From: Brachionus plicatilis
Lineage: Eukaryota > Rotifera > Eurotatoria > Ploima > Brachionidae
Direction of reading: 5' to 3'
Assembly (NCBI GenBank): GCA_010279815.1
Contig: QEOQ01000694.1
Coordinates: 322,231-386,230 of the forward strand
Length of the DNA stretch: 64,000 nucleotides
Positions 12,470 through 24,112 of the stretch are shown in pieces. A model generated the notes under the pieces. That model searched no databases. It was not told the DNA's origin and was given only the letters and a program-made list of their open reading frames with translations. Both the position numbers and the translations under genes were made by a program. Position 1 is the first letter of the stretch. Each line of letters opens with the position of its first letter.

Positions 12470-12631
12470 TGAGTGGAAGATTTTTTACAAGGCCTTAAAG
12501 GAACAAAATAATTCAAAAAGACTTGGAACTCTGGATATTTTAATCATGGAAGACAAATCAATCCGGATCCTCAAAATTATTGTTAGTGGATGCAAAAATG
12601 ACAATTTGGTGAATGGGATAAATTATGCAGG
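12470..12631 (+). other. exon-like open segment, unassigned
   Basis: Between a possible acceptor (TTTAG at about 12464-12468) and a GTAATTG donor at 12632, one frame is open and coding-like: HEWKIFYKALKEQN, then LGTLDILIMEDKSIRILK and NDNLVNGINYAG. No partner exon was found and no family is recognised. It may be a gene fragment carried by a transposon. Confidence 0.2.
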
Positions 12632-13655
12632 TAATTGCTATTCCTAATAAAATAAGATTAGAAAAAATTAAAATAAAATAAAAAATTATTTATTTTCTTT
12701 GTCTAAATAGAATTTAGATCATTCGCAATTTTCGGCCAACTTGTCGAGTTTTAGCAAACTAAATCGATCTACATTATTGCTTGCGTGAATCGATTTTTTG
12801 CTACAGAATTAGAAATCGAAATGCTAATTATAAACAAAATCGTATAATTCCATCTTGTTCTGGATACTAGCATTATGATTAAACATGTCAAATTAAATAT
12901 CTAAATTTGTCAGCATATAGAGCTGATCGGCATTAAGTGTGCCAAATATTTTTTAATTTAACTATTTCTAAATCAGTTTTTAGTTTTATGATTATTAGGA
13001 GGAGAAGGAGGTTGAACAAGAAAAAAGAATGGGTCAGAAAAATTTTTCAAAATAAAAACCAACTTTTAGTAAAATAAAATTTGTGAATCGTGCTGCCCAA
13101 ATTTCATCTGTCTTAATTAGCTTTGGCACAACTTCTAGTTAATAATTCAGCTATTCATGTGAAAATGTATTTGTCAACAAATTATGGTTTTTAACTTTGG
13201 ACTTTGATTTAAAAATAATTTAAAATAATTCCTCGTACTTAGATCATTCGTTTTTTTACGTAGCACCAAATATGTCAAAATGGCTTGAGAGAATCTGTAA
13301 ATTTATAATAACCCCAAAAAATTGAGAGATTTTTTTCAAGATTTTGGGAAAATAATTTATAAAATTTTGATTATATATTTTAATTACTATACGAAACAAC
13401 GGAAACAACCTTAATGCATCATTATTACATTCAAAAATTTAAAAAGAAAATAAAATCCCTTAATCTATGATATTAAATAAAAGTGCAGAATTTATTTTAG
13501 TGATTAATATTTTTCTTTCACATAATCAAATATTGTCATTTAAAAAAATGCTACTCCATTTTTGAAATTGTTTTTTATTTGAAAAAATTCATGACACTCC
13601 GAAAAAGTTGATGGCTTTAGAACAAATTAAACAAATTAAGCAACAAAAATTTATT
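12632..13655. other. intergenic, nothing recognised
   Basis: A/T-rich sequence between the exon-like segment and the POLR1C stop codon. No protein motif, inverted repeat or RNA gene stands out. Confidence 0.5.
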
Positions 13656-16600
13656 TTAATTTTTTTTCAAGTTTATTTCATTTAATAAATTTTGAGCTTT
13701 TGCCATTAGAATATTGATCGATTCTCTCATCAAGTTTTCGCAGCTAACTGCACCTGTTGACTCAATTGAAACTTGAACAAATGATTAAACAAAGTATAAA
13801 TAGAAAAAATTTATTTAAGCTTACAGATGAAATGATCTCTAATTTTGTTTACTTCAACAAAATTTTTGAATTCTTCATGCATATAAACTTGTCTGCTACA
13901 TGTATCCAAACGAGGGTTGTCTACAACTGCTTTTGTCCTTCCTTTAAATAAAATATTAATTTAATTTTTTTTTTCATCTGCTTAAATTACCTTCTTTTTT
14001 GCCATCATCAACAATTTTTATGACTCCTGGTGAAAAACAGGATTTAAGTCTTTCAGCTTGTTCATCGTAGAAATCTTGTTTTAGAACTATCTCGGTCAAT
14101 AGTCTATAATACGCTGTTGCTAGGTAAATTGATGATTATTTCACATTTTTCAAAAAGACAATTTTAATTTCTTACCGACTGGAGAAAATTTTGCATGATC
14201 TTTTCCGATGCCTTTGACAGCTAACAATTTTAGATCTAATTCCTAAATTAAAAAAATTAAAATTTAAAAACTAAAAATCTTAAAAATATTTGATTACTTG
14301 ACCCGGATTCATTTTAGCTATTAGAATATCTCCTTCAACAGGACAAACATCCTCCGATTTAAACTTAAAATTCATCCTAAAAATCTTATCCTTAATTAAT
14401 TTGAAATTTGTTTTACTTTTTCGGCTTGATTGCCTATTGGGACCCATTTAATATGACTTGAAAGAACTTTTAAAAAAATCAATTTTAGAATTATAAACAA
14501 TTTTCGACAATAATTAGATAAAAAGGAACCATTTTTTTTAAAGAAAAAATAAGCAATTTATGAAAAATCAATTTTTTAATTTCAATTTTATTTTGCAGGA
14601 ACAACTTTTGATTTTTCATAAAACTGTATGAGATCAAGCGATAATATATTTATCAATATTTGTTAAGATTAAATTAAAATTTTTTTTTATCATTAATATT
14701 CATGAAATTCAATTAAATATAGCATGGTATTGTGAAATTGAAATACAAATTGAACAAAAATTCTTCCTTTTTTGATGAATTAAAATTAAAGTTAATAAAA
14801 CATACTTAAAAAAAAATACTGCAAAAAAGTGAAATATACTTTGTTGGACCTTTATTACCTAAATATAATCATTATTTTATTTTTTTTAGTAAATCAAACC
14901 AATAATCAATTTAAATCTTATTGATATTTTATTTTTTGTGTTATTAAAACATGGGAAAAATTATTATAAGTAAAATAGGTGCAACAAAGTATGTTGCACT
15001 TTTTTGCAGTATTTTTTTAAGTATATTATCTTTAATTTTAATTCATCAAAAAAGGGAAAATTTTTTTCAATTTGTATTTGAATTTCACAATACCATATAG
15101 CAAAGGCTAAACAAAAAAAAAATCACTTAATTCAAAAGTCTATGGCTAGACCTTAAAAAATAGGGATTAAAAAATCTGAATTTTATAATCATCCCTTAAA
15201 AAGGCATTGTGAAATTTCATACAAAACTTCCAATACAAAAATAAAAAAATTTTATAACTTTTGTTCAAAGTGTCAAAAACTTGTTCTGTAAATGAAACAA
15301 AGTGAAACAAATGTTGTTTCACTTTCTGCGGAAGTCTGCAAAATCTGTGCAAATTAATTCCGTTTTATTTTTAAATCTTTTAAATTGGGTGCAATTTTGC
15401 AGAATTCGCACAGATTTTGCAGACTTCTGCAGAAGGTGAAACAACATTTGTTTCACTTTGTTTCATTTACAGAACAAGTTTTTGACACTTTGAACAAAAG
15501 TTATAAAATTTTTTTATTTTTGTATTGGAAGTTTTGTATGAAATTTCACAATGCCCCTTAAAAATATGAATTTTGAAAAAGTGCTAAACAGACACTGACG
15601 GGCTTTTGATTTTTAATCTTTTTTTATTTAATATTTATTCATAAAAATAATGCCTGATTCGACGATGTCTTAGTCTTTTAACAATAAATTTTTTTCCTTT
15701 ACAGTGAAAGGCTGAGTAAAATACCAAGAAAATTCAGATATGTTTCTTGATGCTTTTTGATGATATTAAAGACATATGAAACTTTTTAATATTATTTTTT
15801 AATAAACTTTGAATCGTTTATTCTCAAAATAAAGAATGTATATAAGTTTAAAATTTTTTATTATATTATTTTGCACGATTAAATTGTTACACATTATATT
15901 AAATTTTATGGGTTAAAACAATTATTCATCCAGTATTAAAACAAGATAAATATTTCTTTATTTTAAGAGAAAAAAAATTAAATCGATTATTTTATGAATT
16001 TTTTATTTTATTGAAAAATTAGTCACAAAATAAATGATATTAACTTTTTTAATACCGTAAACCCTTGCGCATAGGTGCAGCAGTTAATACCAGGCCCTAC
16101 AACTACCGCAATGCGGCTAATCCCAGTCATTTCATGTAAAAAAAAATTAAAATTGAATTAAAAAGATTTTTCGCGCCTAAGACAGGATCCGGGATTAACC
16201 ATGTGGTAAACCCAGGAATTTGTCGTTTTACCGCACCAAAAACTGATTCATAACCGCGAAAAAAAAAATTAAAATAAGCATTTAAATGCCGGTATAGGTC
16301 GATTTTAATTTAAAAGTTTCGAAACAACCGCATGCGGTAAAATTAAGTTTTTAAGGAAAAAAAAACATTTTTTAAAAAAAGAAAAAAATTGATTAAAAAT
16401 TGGTTCAATAAAAAAGCGTAGAAAAAAAGAAAAAGAAAAAATTGCAAAACCAACTTTTTTAAATTTTTTTCTTTTTTTAAAAAATGTTTTTTTTTCCTTA
16501 AAAACTTAATTTTACCGCATGCGGTTGTTTCGAAACTTTTAAATTAAAATCGACCTATACCGGCATTTAAATGCTTATTTTAATTTTTTTTTTCGCGGTT

Positions 16601-19221
16601 ATGAATCAGTTTTTGGTGCGGTAAAACGACAAATTCCTGGGTTTACCACATGGTTAATCCCGGATCCTGTCTTAGGCGCGAAAAATCTTTTTAATTCAAT
16701 TTTAATTTTTTTTTACATGAAATGACTGGGATTAGCCGCATTGCGGTAGTTGTAGGGCCTGGTATTAACTGCTGCGCCTATGCGCAAGGGTTTACGGTAT
16801 TTTCCAAATTATTTAAAGTTTATCATAAATAAATAAATAAAATTTTATTAATTGAATTCCCGCTAAATGATTTTGAAAAAGTGCTACATGTTGCATTTAC
16901 AGATTTTGTAAAATTCAGTACAAAAGAACAGAATAAAATGATAAAAATTTGAATTACTTTTTTTCAATGAGTTCAAAATTAGTTCTGTGAATGCAACATT
17001 GTGCAACATTCAAAGTTGCATCAACTGGCAAAGCCTGCTAATAATGTGCAAAATAAAGATATTGGAAAGGAAGGTTTCACAATTGATCAAAAGAGTTAAA
17101 TATTAATCATTTGAACAAACGATTAAAGTATTTTAACTTATTTAGCTGAAGACTAATCGCAATTTTGTCGAGTATATCAAAATTTCAAGAGAATTTAGTT
17201 TTACTAAAACATGGTCTAGCAGGAAATATGAGAGGTCATAAACTCATTTTCAAAAAACCATTTTCTTGCAAATAAAGTCAATAAAATTAGCTAACAGATT
17301 TAAAAATTCTCCTTAATACTCAAAAATTAATTATTAGATTAAACTTTTTAAGGATATTTTGCACTTTTTTAATCTAATTAAGAATTCTTTTAAAACTAAA
17401 AAATAATCATAAATAGAAAAAACGTTTTAGAAATACCTTTCGAGTCTATATAAGATTTTTTGTCTTCTTTGTCAGCATTTTTGAGCATTTTACATCTAAT
17501 CTTGAGCTCATACTCCAAAGTGTCATCTTCATTGTTGTCTCCATCAGCTTGTTAATATAAATAAAAATAAAAACTAAATAAACTAAAATTAAATTACAGT
17601 TTAATTTAAATTTAAATTGATTTGGATCTGCTTTTAATGGAATCAAGCCGAGTCTATGAGCAAGAACCTCATCTTGAATTACAGATGTATTGTTGTATAT
17701 GAGAACTTTTTCAATGGCCATTGTCGGAACTTCGGCTAAAAGAATACGCCGGAATGAGTTGGCAATGGAAGCGTCAATTCCGACCATGTCGAATCCCAAC
17801 TCCATTTTGTCCGAAGAATAATTTTTTATTTCAATTTTGAAGTTTTTTTTAAATTTTTCCAAATCCCATGCATCATCATAATTTTCATATGTGCTTGGGT
17901 AATCTGTACTCTGAGCCTTAACAGAAAATTAAGTTAAATTTCAAAATTGCGGTATAGATGAGTCCCATTAACCTCATTTTTGGCATGTATCCCAGGATAC
18001 ATAAAATATGTATCTGAGGATGCATCAAAATGTATCCGAAGATACAAAATATATATTGTATTTTGAAAATACAAATTTTTTTTTGTATCCGAGAATACAT
18101 ACTTTATGTATTTTTTCAAAAATATTTTTTTGAAAAATACACATTTGTATCCCTTTATACATATATATGATTTACTACTATGTATATAGGTAATATGTAT
18201 CCTGAGATACAAAATGTATGCCAGGATTCATAAAGGATACATTTGGGGATACATGTTGGAATTGCGAATTTGAATAAATATTTTTTTCTTTTTAAATTTT
18301 TTTAAAATAAAAATAAAAATGCTGGGAAGAAAACACAAATTAACATTTATTTTTAGCAGCAAAAACATATAAAACATTTATTTTTGTTTTAATTAATTTC
18401 TTTTAAGAAAAATAAAGATGCTGGGATATGCTCAGATAAGCTAGCATCAATATCATCAAGTTCCATGTTGACGAAATAGTTATTATCATGTCTTTTGACC
18501 ATTATACTAATTTTCTCTTTGACAGTAAAAAGTATCGGGTATTTTAAGAAAAACTTTCTCCATTTTATTTTAACAAGATTTTAAGTTGATTAAAAAAACA
18601 TAGTTATTTGTAGAGGATTTAGGAAAAAAAACAATAAATTTTTCCAATAAAAATTAACAATGGCTAAATTTTTTTAATAAAAAGACATTGTTATGAAAAA
18701 CATAATGAACAATCACTTTATTTTGAAGAATTTAAAAGTTACCCGATTCTTTATTCTTTATTATTAAACATTTATATTAAATAACAATTTTTCAATTTAA
18801 AATACAACCCCAAAGAGTTATTAAAATTTTTAACCATGATAAATTAAATCAGGGAAAAATCATGTGTTTCTACATTTTGTATCTCAGGATACATATTACC
18901 CATATATATGCATCCAGGGATACATATGTTTATTGTACAAAAAAATATTTTTGAAAAAATACATAAAGTATGTATTCTCGGATACAAAAAAAAATTTGTA
19001 TTTTTTTGATTCACAAATTTATATTTTGATGCATCCTCAGATGCATATTTTATGTATCCTCGGATACATGCCAAAAATGAGGTTAATGGGACTCATCTAT
19101 ACCAAAATTGCTTAATAGTAAAAAAATAATTTACATTTTCTACTCCGTAATCTTGTAATTTAATCCTAGTTCTCAATTCATGAATTATTTCCTCTTGACT
19201 TTTTTTACTTTTTCCGGTCAT
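13656..19221 (-). CDS. POLR1C: DNA-directed RNA polymerases I and III subunit RPAC1 (AC40)
   Basis: Subunit shared by RNA polymerases I and III; it pairs with AC19 (POLR1D) in the assembly platform of the enzyme. Nine exons fit: 19221-19135, 17916-17598, 17547-17437, 14466-14417, about 14384-14298, 14242-14176, 14119-13991, 13941-13825, 13771-13656. The sum is 1083 nt, 360 residues (human 346). Diagnostic stretches in order are [141 protein letters not shown]. The start is the ATG before TGKSKKSQ. Only the exon 4/5 junction is unsure: the frame-keeping choice is a 32-nt intron. An AATAAA follows the TAA stop directly. Introns 1 and 3 are about 1.2 and 3.0 kb and carry mobile elements. Confidence 0.93.
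14726..15094. mobile_element. palindromic MITE with 9-bp duplication (MULE-type)
   Basis: 369 bp in POLR1C intron 3. The ends are GGTATTGTGAAATT and its complement, the arms are about 130 bp, and the centre is A/T-rich. Flanks read ATATAGCAT on the left and ATATAGCAA on the right, a 9-bp target-site duplication with one mismatch. Ends starting GG with 9-bp duplications fit Mutator-like elements. Confidence 0.8.
15203..15555. mobile_element. palindromic MITE with perfect 9-bp duplication (MULE-type)
   Basis: 353 bp in POLR1C intron 3, nearly a full palindrome: starts GGCATTGTGAAATTTCATAC and ends with the complement. CCTTAAAAA flanks it exactly at 15194-15202 and 15556-15564. The centre has TGCAGA/TCTGCA repeats and GTTTCACTT/AAGTGAAAC strings. 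It belongs with 4640-4945 and resembles the 34794 element. No coding content. Confidence 0.88.
16055..16797. mobile_element. 743-bp near-perfect palindrome with TA duplication
   Basis: Starts CCGTAAACCCTTGCGCATAG and ends with the exact complement, flanked by TA on both sides. Arms of about 325-330 bp (16055-16379 and 16475-16797) differ by eye at about one position (AGGTGCAGC against AGGCGCAGC), leaving a loop of about 100 bp. The arms are richer in G+C than the intron and hold several CCGCATGCGG-like small palindromes. A TA duplication suggests the Tc1/mariner group, but no transposase is present. Confidence 0.88.
16881..17007. repeat. short inverted repeat
   Basis: GTGCTACATGTTGCATTTAC on the left is matched by the complement of GTGAATGCAACATTGTGCAAC on the right. 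It lies in POLR1C intron 3 and probably represents another small fold-back element with decayed ends. Confidence 0.4.
17951..19103. mobile_element. 1.15-kb element with GTATCC-rich terminal arms
   Basis: Lies in POLR1C intron 1. Ends are GGTATAGATGAGTCCCATTA and the complement; AAAATTGC flanks both sides (17943-17950, 19104-19111), an 8-bp duplication. Arms of 230-270 bp are packed with imperfect palindromes of the form GTATCCNNGGATAC. Between the arms a minus-strand frame of about 60 codons ends at 18389 and includes [19 protein letters not shown], not recognised; it may be a transposase remnant. The duplication length points to hAT or MULE type. Confidence 0.8.
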
Positions 19222-19415
19222 TTTTATCTATTAGAATAAAAATATAAAAAAGCCTATAAACAAAATTTCAATGCTTTTTAAAGAGCAGTTTAAATTTTAA
19301 AAAAATTGAAAAAAATGAAAAATCATTATTATTAATTGACTAATATGAAAATAAATAAAAAATATATTTTAAAATTACAATTTTTAAAATGAAAGGATTA
19401 ATACATTTTTTTAAT

Positions 19416-22400
19416 TTATTTTTTTTTAAAATAACTATCTATGGAATTAACGCTCGACTTGACCGCTTCTCCGAGCTCGGTTTTCATTTTTTTTCCAATT
19501 TTAGCTGCTTTATTCGTTACTGATTCTTTGACTGGAGTGCTGTCAGCAATTCTTTTTTTATTATTTACACCACTTATCTGACTCTCTTCCTTGGATATCA
19601 TTTGAGCAAAATGAAAATCTTCATGTTCCGGCATCTCCCAACACAAAATTTTTTTATTACATTTCTCGCAATCTACATAATCAATATCATCATAGTTAAC
19701 ATTAGAATCGATGTGGGAGCTTTTTTTAAAAAACCCATCAATTTTGTCTTTTTGTTTATCTTTGTTATCCTCAATATCTATTTCAATAACACCATCATCA
19801 TCATCATCTAAATCTTGAGTATCCAGATCGCTTTCATCGCCATTTTTAATTTTTTCTTTCTGGTTCAATAACAGATCACGGATGTCGAACTTACTCGACT
19901 TGCTAGATGTTTCATTTGAATTAGCTCCATTATTCGATTCAGATTCATCATTTAAATGTGAATTTTCATTTAATTTTTCTGAATCATCTTTGTCCACATC
20001 GACAGATGAGCATGGCTGATCTGTTTCTGTTTTTGAGCTAAAAAATCTTTCTATGGAATTTAAAGTTTTATTTTTTCCGCATTCGACAAATTTTCCCGCT
20101 GATATCCCAAGAGTGTAGATTGCAGGATGCCAGTCATCTTTGCTCTTAGACTTATTGTAGCCACTTAATGATTCGAGAGCCAATGATACAAAATAACTAG
20201 CCGTAAATCTACTTGTATTCATTTGAGAAGACTTGGAAAAGGTTCCTGCTTCGTTGGTGATGTGCAGAACTAGCAGAGTTGGATCTCGGTTATTATTTTT
20301 TTTATCTAGTTCTAATCGTTCTTCTAATTCTTCACACAGTTGTCGGACCCAATGATCCACTTTAACACGACTGTTCAATATTAGCTTTCCGCGAAAATTC
20401 TTACTGCATCCGATTGATTTAGCTGCTTGCCGCGACAACACTGGTTCAACATCAATGCCATGGCTTACTTGATATAGCCAATTTCTAAAATAAAATCAAG
20501 ATATTAATTTTTTATTTTTATAATAAATATTTTTCAAATGATTTGTATAAATCTCGTTTAAATAAAATTTTTTTAATTCAGATTTTAAGAAAAAATGACA
20601 AAGAAACTGCAGAGATTTCGAATTTAATTAAAAAAATGAAATAAATTCGAAATTTAAAAATAAAATTATAAAATTTAAAATATTTTGTAAATAAAAAAAA
20701 ATTTTCAATCAATAAAAAACTTTCTTGAAATAATAAAAGGTTTTAAATAATTAAAATTACACCAGATACATCGAAACAAATTCTTTGAATGATAATACGA
20801 AAAATGAAATGAGATCGATAGCAAAATAAAAAAAAATAAATCTGAAACGGACAAATTATTTACTCCTATTAAATTTAATTAAAAAAAATTAAAATAAAAT
20901 AAAAAACAAATTTTTTCTTTGTCTATCCTACTATAAAAGTATGAAACAAAATTACAAAAATTACAATAGACCAAATAAAAACGATAATTTATGTAATTGA
21001 TACGTTTTATTTATTATTTATTTTGTAAAAATTTTTTTTACTCTTTTATAATTAAATTTATTATTTTTCAAATTAATTTTAGATATTTATTTTTTTATTA
21101 ATAATTTTAAATTAATCCAGTATAATTTATGGTTATATCTAGAAATTACTGAAACTCGTAGCGTCACGTAAATTCCAGCACTACACGGTAAGAATGCTAT
21201 CAATAGACTAAATGGGTAGTTTAAATAATTTATGAGATGACATAATTATAAAATAATTTTTTTAAAATTTTTAGTATTTTCCAATTTCTGTGCTTAAAGG
21301 ACTTTTTCAATGTTATTTAATATTTTAAATATCGGCTCATGTAAAACAAACACAATTTTTTTTTAAAATAAAAATTGGCAAATGTTTAAATCAATCAGAA
21401 AAAATTTTCCATTCTATGAAAATTAAAATTTTTATATGGAAAAAATTTAAAACTTTCCAATTAATTTTTAATATTCATTTTAATACTAATTTTAATAATA
21501 AATATCTCGTACCCAGTCTTTTCTCCAAAGCATTTTATTAAATCGTTTACATTTTGTCTCGCTAGATCACCAACTGTATTAAGCCCCATTTGTTCATGAA
21601 GCACAGCACCCAATTTTCCACCTAAATTTTTTCTTTACATAATATTCAATCTCTAATATTTTAATATTTTATCAATAGTTACATTTTATTTATAGGAATT
21701 GTTGCCAATAAAGGCTCTACACTATTAGATGGCAAAATGGTTTGTTTGTTAGGCTTATTTAAGCCAGCGCATAGTTTAGCCAAGGTCTAAAAAATATAAT
21801 CATTGTGAGAAAAATAAAAATAAGTCATCTCACCTTATTTTGAGCGATTCCTGCTGAACAATGATAACCGAGAGTATCTCTAATATCATGTCTTATTTCT
21901 TGGACAATGCAAGCTCCAATTATCAGAAAAACATCTGAACATTCTCTGGTCAAATCTGAATTGATGCTCAACCATGCTTCCAAATTTTTTTCGGCATCTT
22001 AACAAAATTAATTAAACAAATTTTTTGCCTTATTTATTTAATACCATTTTGGTTTTCAAGTGAATAAGAGCCATAAACAAAAGAATCAGTAAATCTGACA
22101 TTTTTGATTGATTGGTTTTTTATTCGGTCCATGACTAAATCAGTCAGATCCAAGTAGGCTTCATCAATGCTAGCTTTTTCTACTTGATCACAATGTTTCA
22201 AAATAATTTCGAATATTTTTTGACTGGCCTCGCGGTACTTTGTCAAATCAGCCTTACCACGTTTTTCTCTGACATAAAAAATGTTAAAATCCGGACAAAG
22301 CTTTTTTGCCTCTTCACCCCTCATTCCTCTTTTAACACCAAACTTTCTTGCTTCATAATTGACCGCGATTAATCTTTAAAAAAAGTTTTGAAATTACTTT

Positions 22401-22567
22401 TTATTTCTCAACTTGAGTCAATTTAATTACCCACCGCCTTTATAAGGGCTGTACTGAGACACGCCGCAGGGCTTTCCTCGGTACTCGGGTTGTTCGATCT
22501 CTTCTACCTGGACATAGAAACAGTCCATATCAATCAAACATATTACTCGTTCGTTTAGACGAGACAT
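19416..22567 (-). CDS. POLH: DNA polymerase eta (Y-family translesion polymerase)
   Basis: Bypasses UV photoproducts and other lesions at stalled forks. Six exons fit: 22567-22431, 22373-22045, 21997-21834, 21786-21683, 21632-21513, 20484-19416; total 1923 nt, 640 residues (human 713). Catalytic acidic residues sit at D13 (LIDMDCFYVQVE) and D116/E117 (ASIDEAYLDLT). Other marks are KPCGVSQYSPYKGGG, KKLCPDFNIFYVRE, KADLTKYREAS, YHCSAGIAQNK, LAKLCAGLNKPNKQT, LGGKLGAVL, and KSIGCSKNF followed by ELEERL in the little-finger region. C-terminally a ubiquitin-binding UBZ finger (about 557-580, CEKC with H-x3-H-x3-H-like spacing in WEMPEHEDFHFAQ) and three PCNA-binding-like boxes (SIERFF, KIDGFF, SIDSYF at the very end) are visible. 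The catalytic core and the C-terminal tail are both intact. The AATAAA signal overlaps the TAA stop. Intron 5 is about 1 kb. Confidence 0.95.
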
Positions 22568-24112
22568 TTTTTTTTAAATTAGTGCAAAATAAAAATTTAA
22601 TTTAAAAAAAAATGCAATATTTTTTTGCATGCAAAATATGATTTACCAGACACCAAGACACATTTTTTAGTCTTATTTAATGATATGATGTTAAAAAATA
22701 TTAAATGTTTTAAAATAAAATAAAATTAAAAATTTTGCATTTTTTTTTTGAATTTGTAACACTCCAAATCATAAATCTAAGTCTCAGACACTCTAATTTT
22801 TTATTTATTTGAAATTAAAATTCAGATAACATAAATTAGTGAACAAAATTTTCCGCAAGAATTGTAAAGAATTACCAGATTTAAATTAAACCGAAAATCA
22901 TTAAGATTGATAGAATATGAGTTTATTAGAATCGAAATTAATATGTCTGACAATTCATGATTTGGGGCACTATAAAATTATTTGAAATGCTTACCAGACA
23001 AAAATAGAAAACGTTATTTTTTTATTCCAAATAAAACAATTTCGCCATTTTCTATTCCATGATTAATTTTGAATTAAAAATTATTTTTAATATTGAATAG
23101 TAAATATTAATTTTTTTTTTAAACTTATAATTAAATCTGAGATATTAATAAAGATATTTAAATAAAAAAAAAATTAAATTTTTTATTTAAAATTATTTTT
23201 TAAGTTCTAAAGCTTACCTTTAATCGTTTATTTTTAGATTGTTTTTAAAAATGTATTTTATGTTTTATAAATAAAAAAAGTTCTATTAAATAATCTTAAA
23301 AGGTCAAAGAGAGTATTTCTTACCCATAAAATAACAAAACGATCATCAATTGGGTTTAAATTTGATTTTTTGTAAATATTAAAAAATTGTATTTTTTTAA
23401 CCATTTAAAGTTCCTAAAAAGAAATTGTTAAAATAAAAAAATTTAATATAAGAAAATTTTTTTTAATATTTAAAATAATCCATATTCTTTTTCTTCAATT
23501 GTGAATCTTTGAATAATATTGAAAAGATTGAACAAAAATAATTTTGTTTTAACACTCAAAAGTCATTTGCTTAAAATTAATTATTAATATTTAGTTGCTC
23601 TAAATAATATCTTTAAAATGATATATTTTTTTGCAAAAAGTGATCTTTATTTTTTTTTTTAAAAAATGCTGAATTTTCACCGGACCTTTGAGTGATAAAT
23701 GCGAAGGCATGGTCTTTGGTTTCTACAAAAAAATTTGATCAAATTTTTATTTTAAAATTAAATCTTAAAAAAATCAAATATTAAGTCAAATAAAAATTTT
23801 TAAAAATTAAAAAAAAAAATTAGAACTGTTCAAAACTGTATTAAAGGCAAAAAATCCAACAATACTTAAAAACGTATTATAATTTTCAAATTTTTAAATC
23901 AACAAGAATAAATAAGTTCCAAAAAGGTTAGTTTAAATTCATTCATTAGTTGTTAAGTTTCTAGAAATATGCATGTTAAACTAACTCTGTATCCAATGTT
24001 ACTGTATCACGATTTTATTTGAAATTTATTTTCAGGAATTTGAATTTTTATTTTCTATTTTACATGTGTTTTTCTATTTTATAGATACTAAAATTTAAAT
24101 TTACAATTAAAA
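22568..24112. other. divergent intergenic region between POLH and CCT6
   Basis: About 1.5 kb of A/T-rich sequence between two genes transcribed away from each other, so it should hold both promoters. I see no clear core-promoter motif, repeat or small gene. Confidence 0.5.

Noticed and set aside
14377..14416. 40-nt intron between POLR1C exons 4 and 5
   Set aside because: Good splice signals but the joined frame meets TAA within four codons; the 32-nt choice keeps the frame.
17918..19115. Several Tyr/Ile/Cys-rich frames on both strands
   Set aside because: Translations of the GTATCC/GGATAC repeat arrays, the same peptide pattern in every frame.
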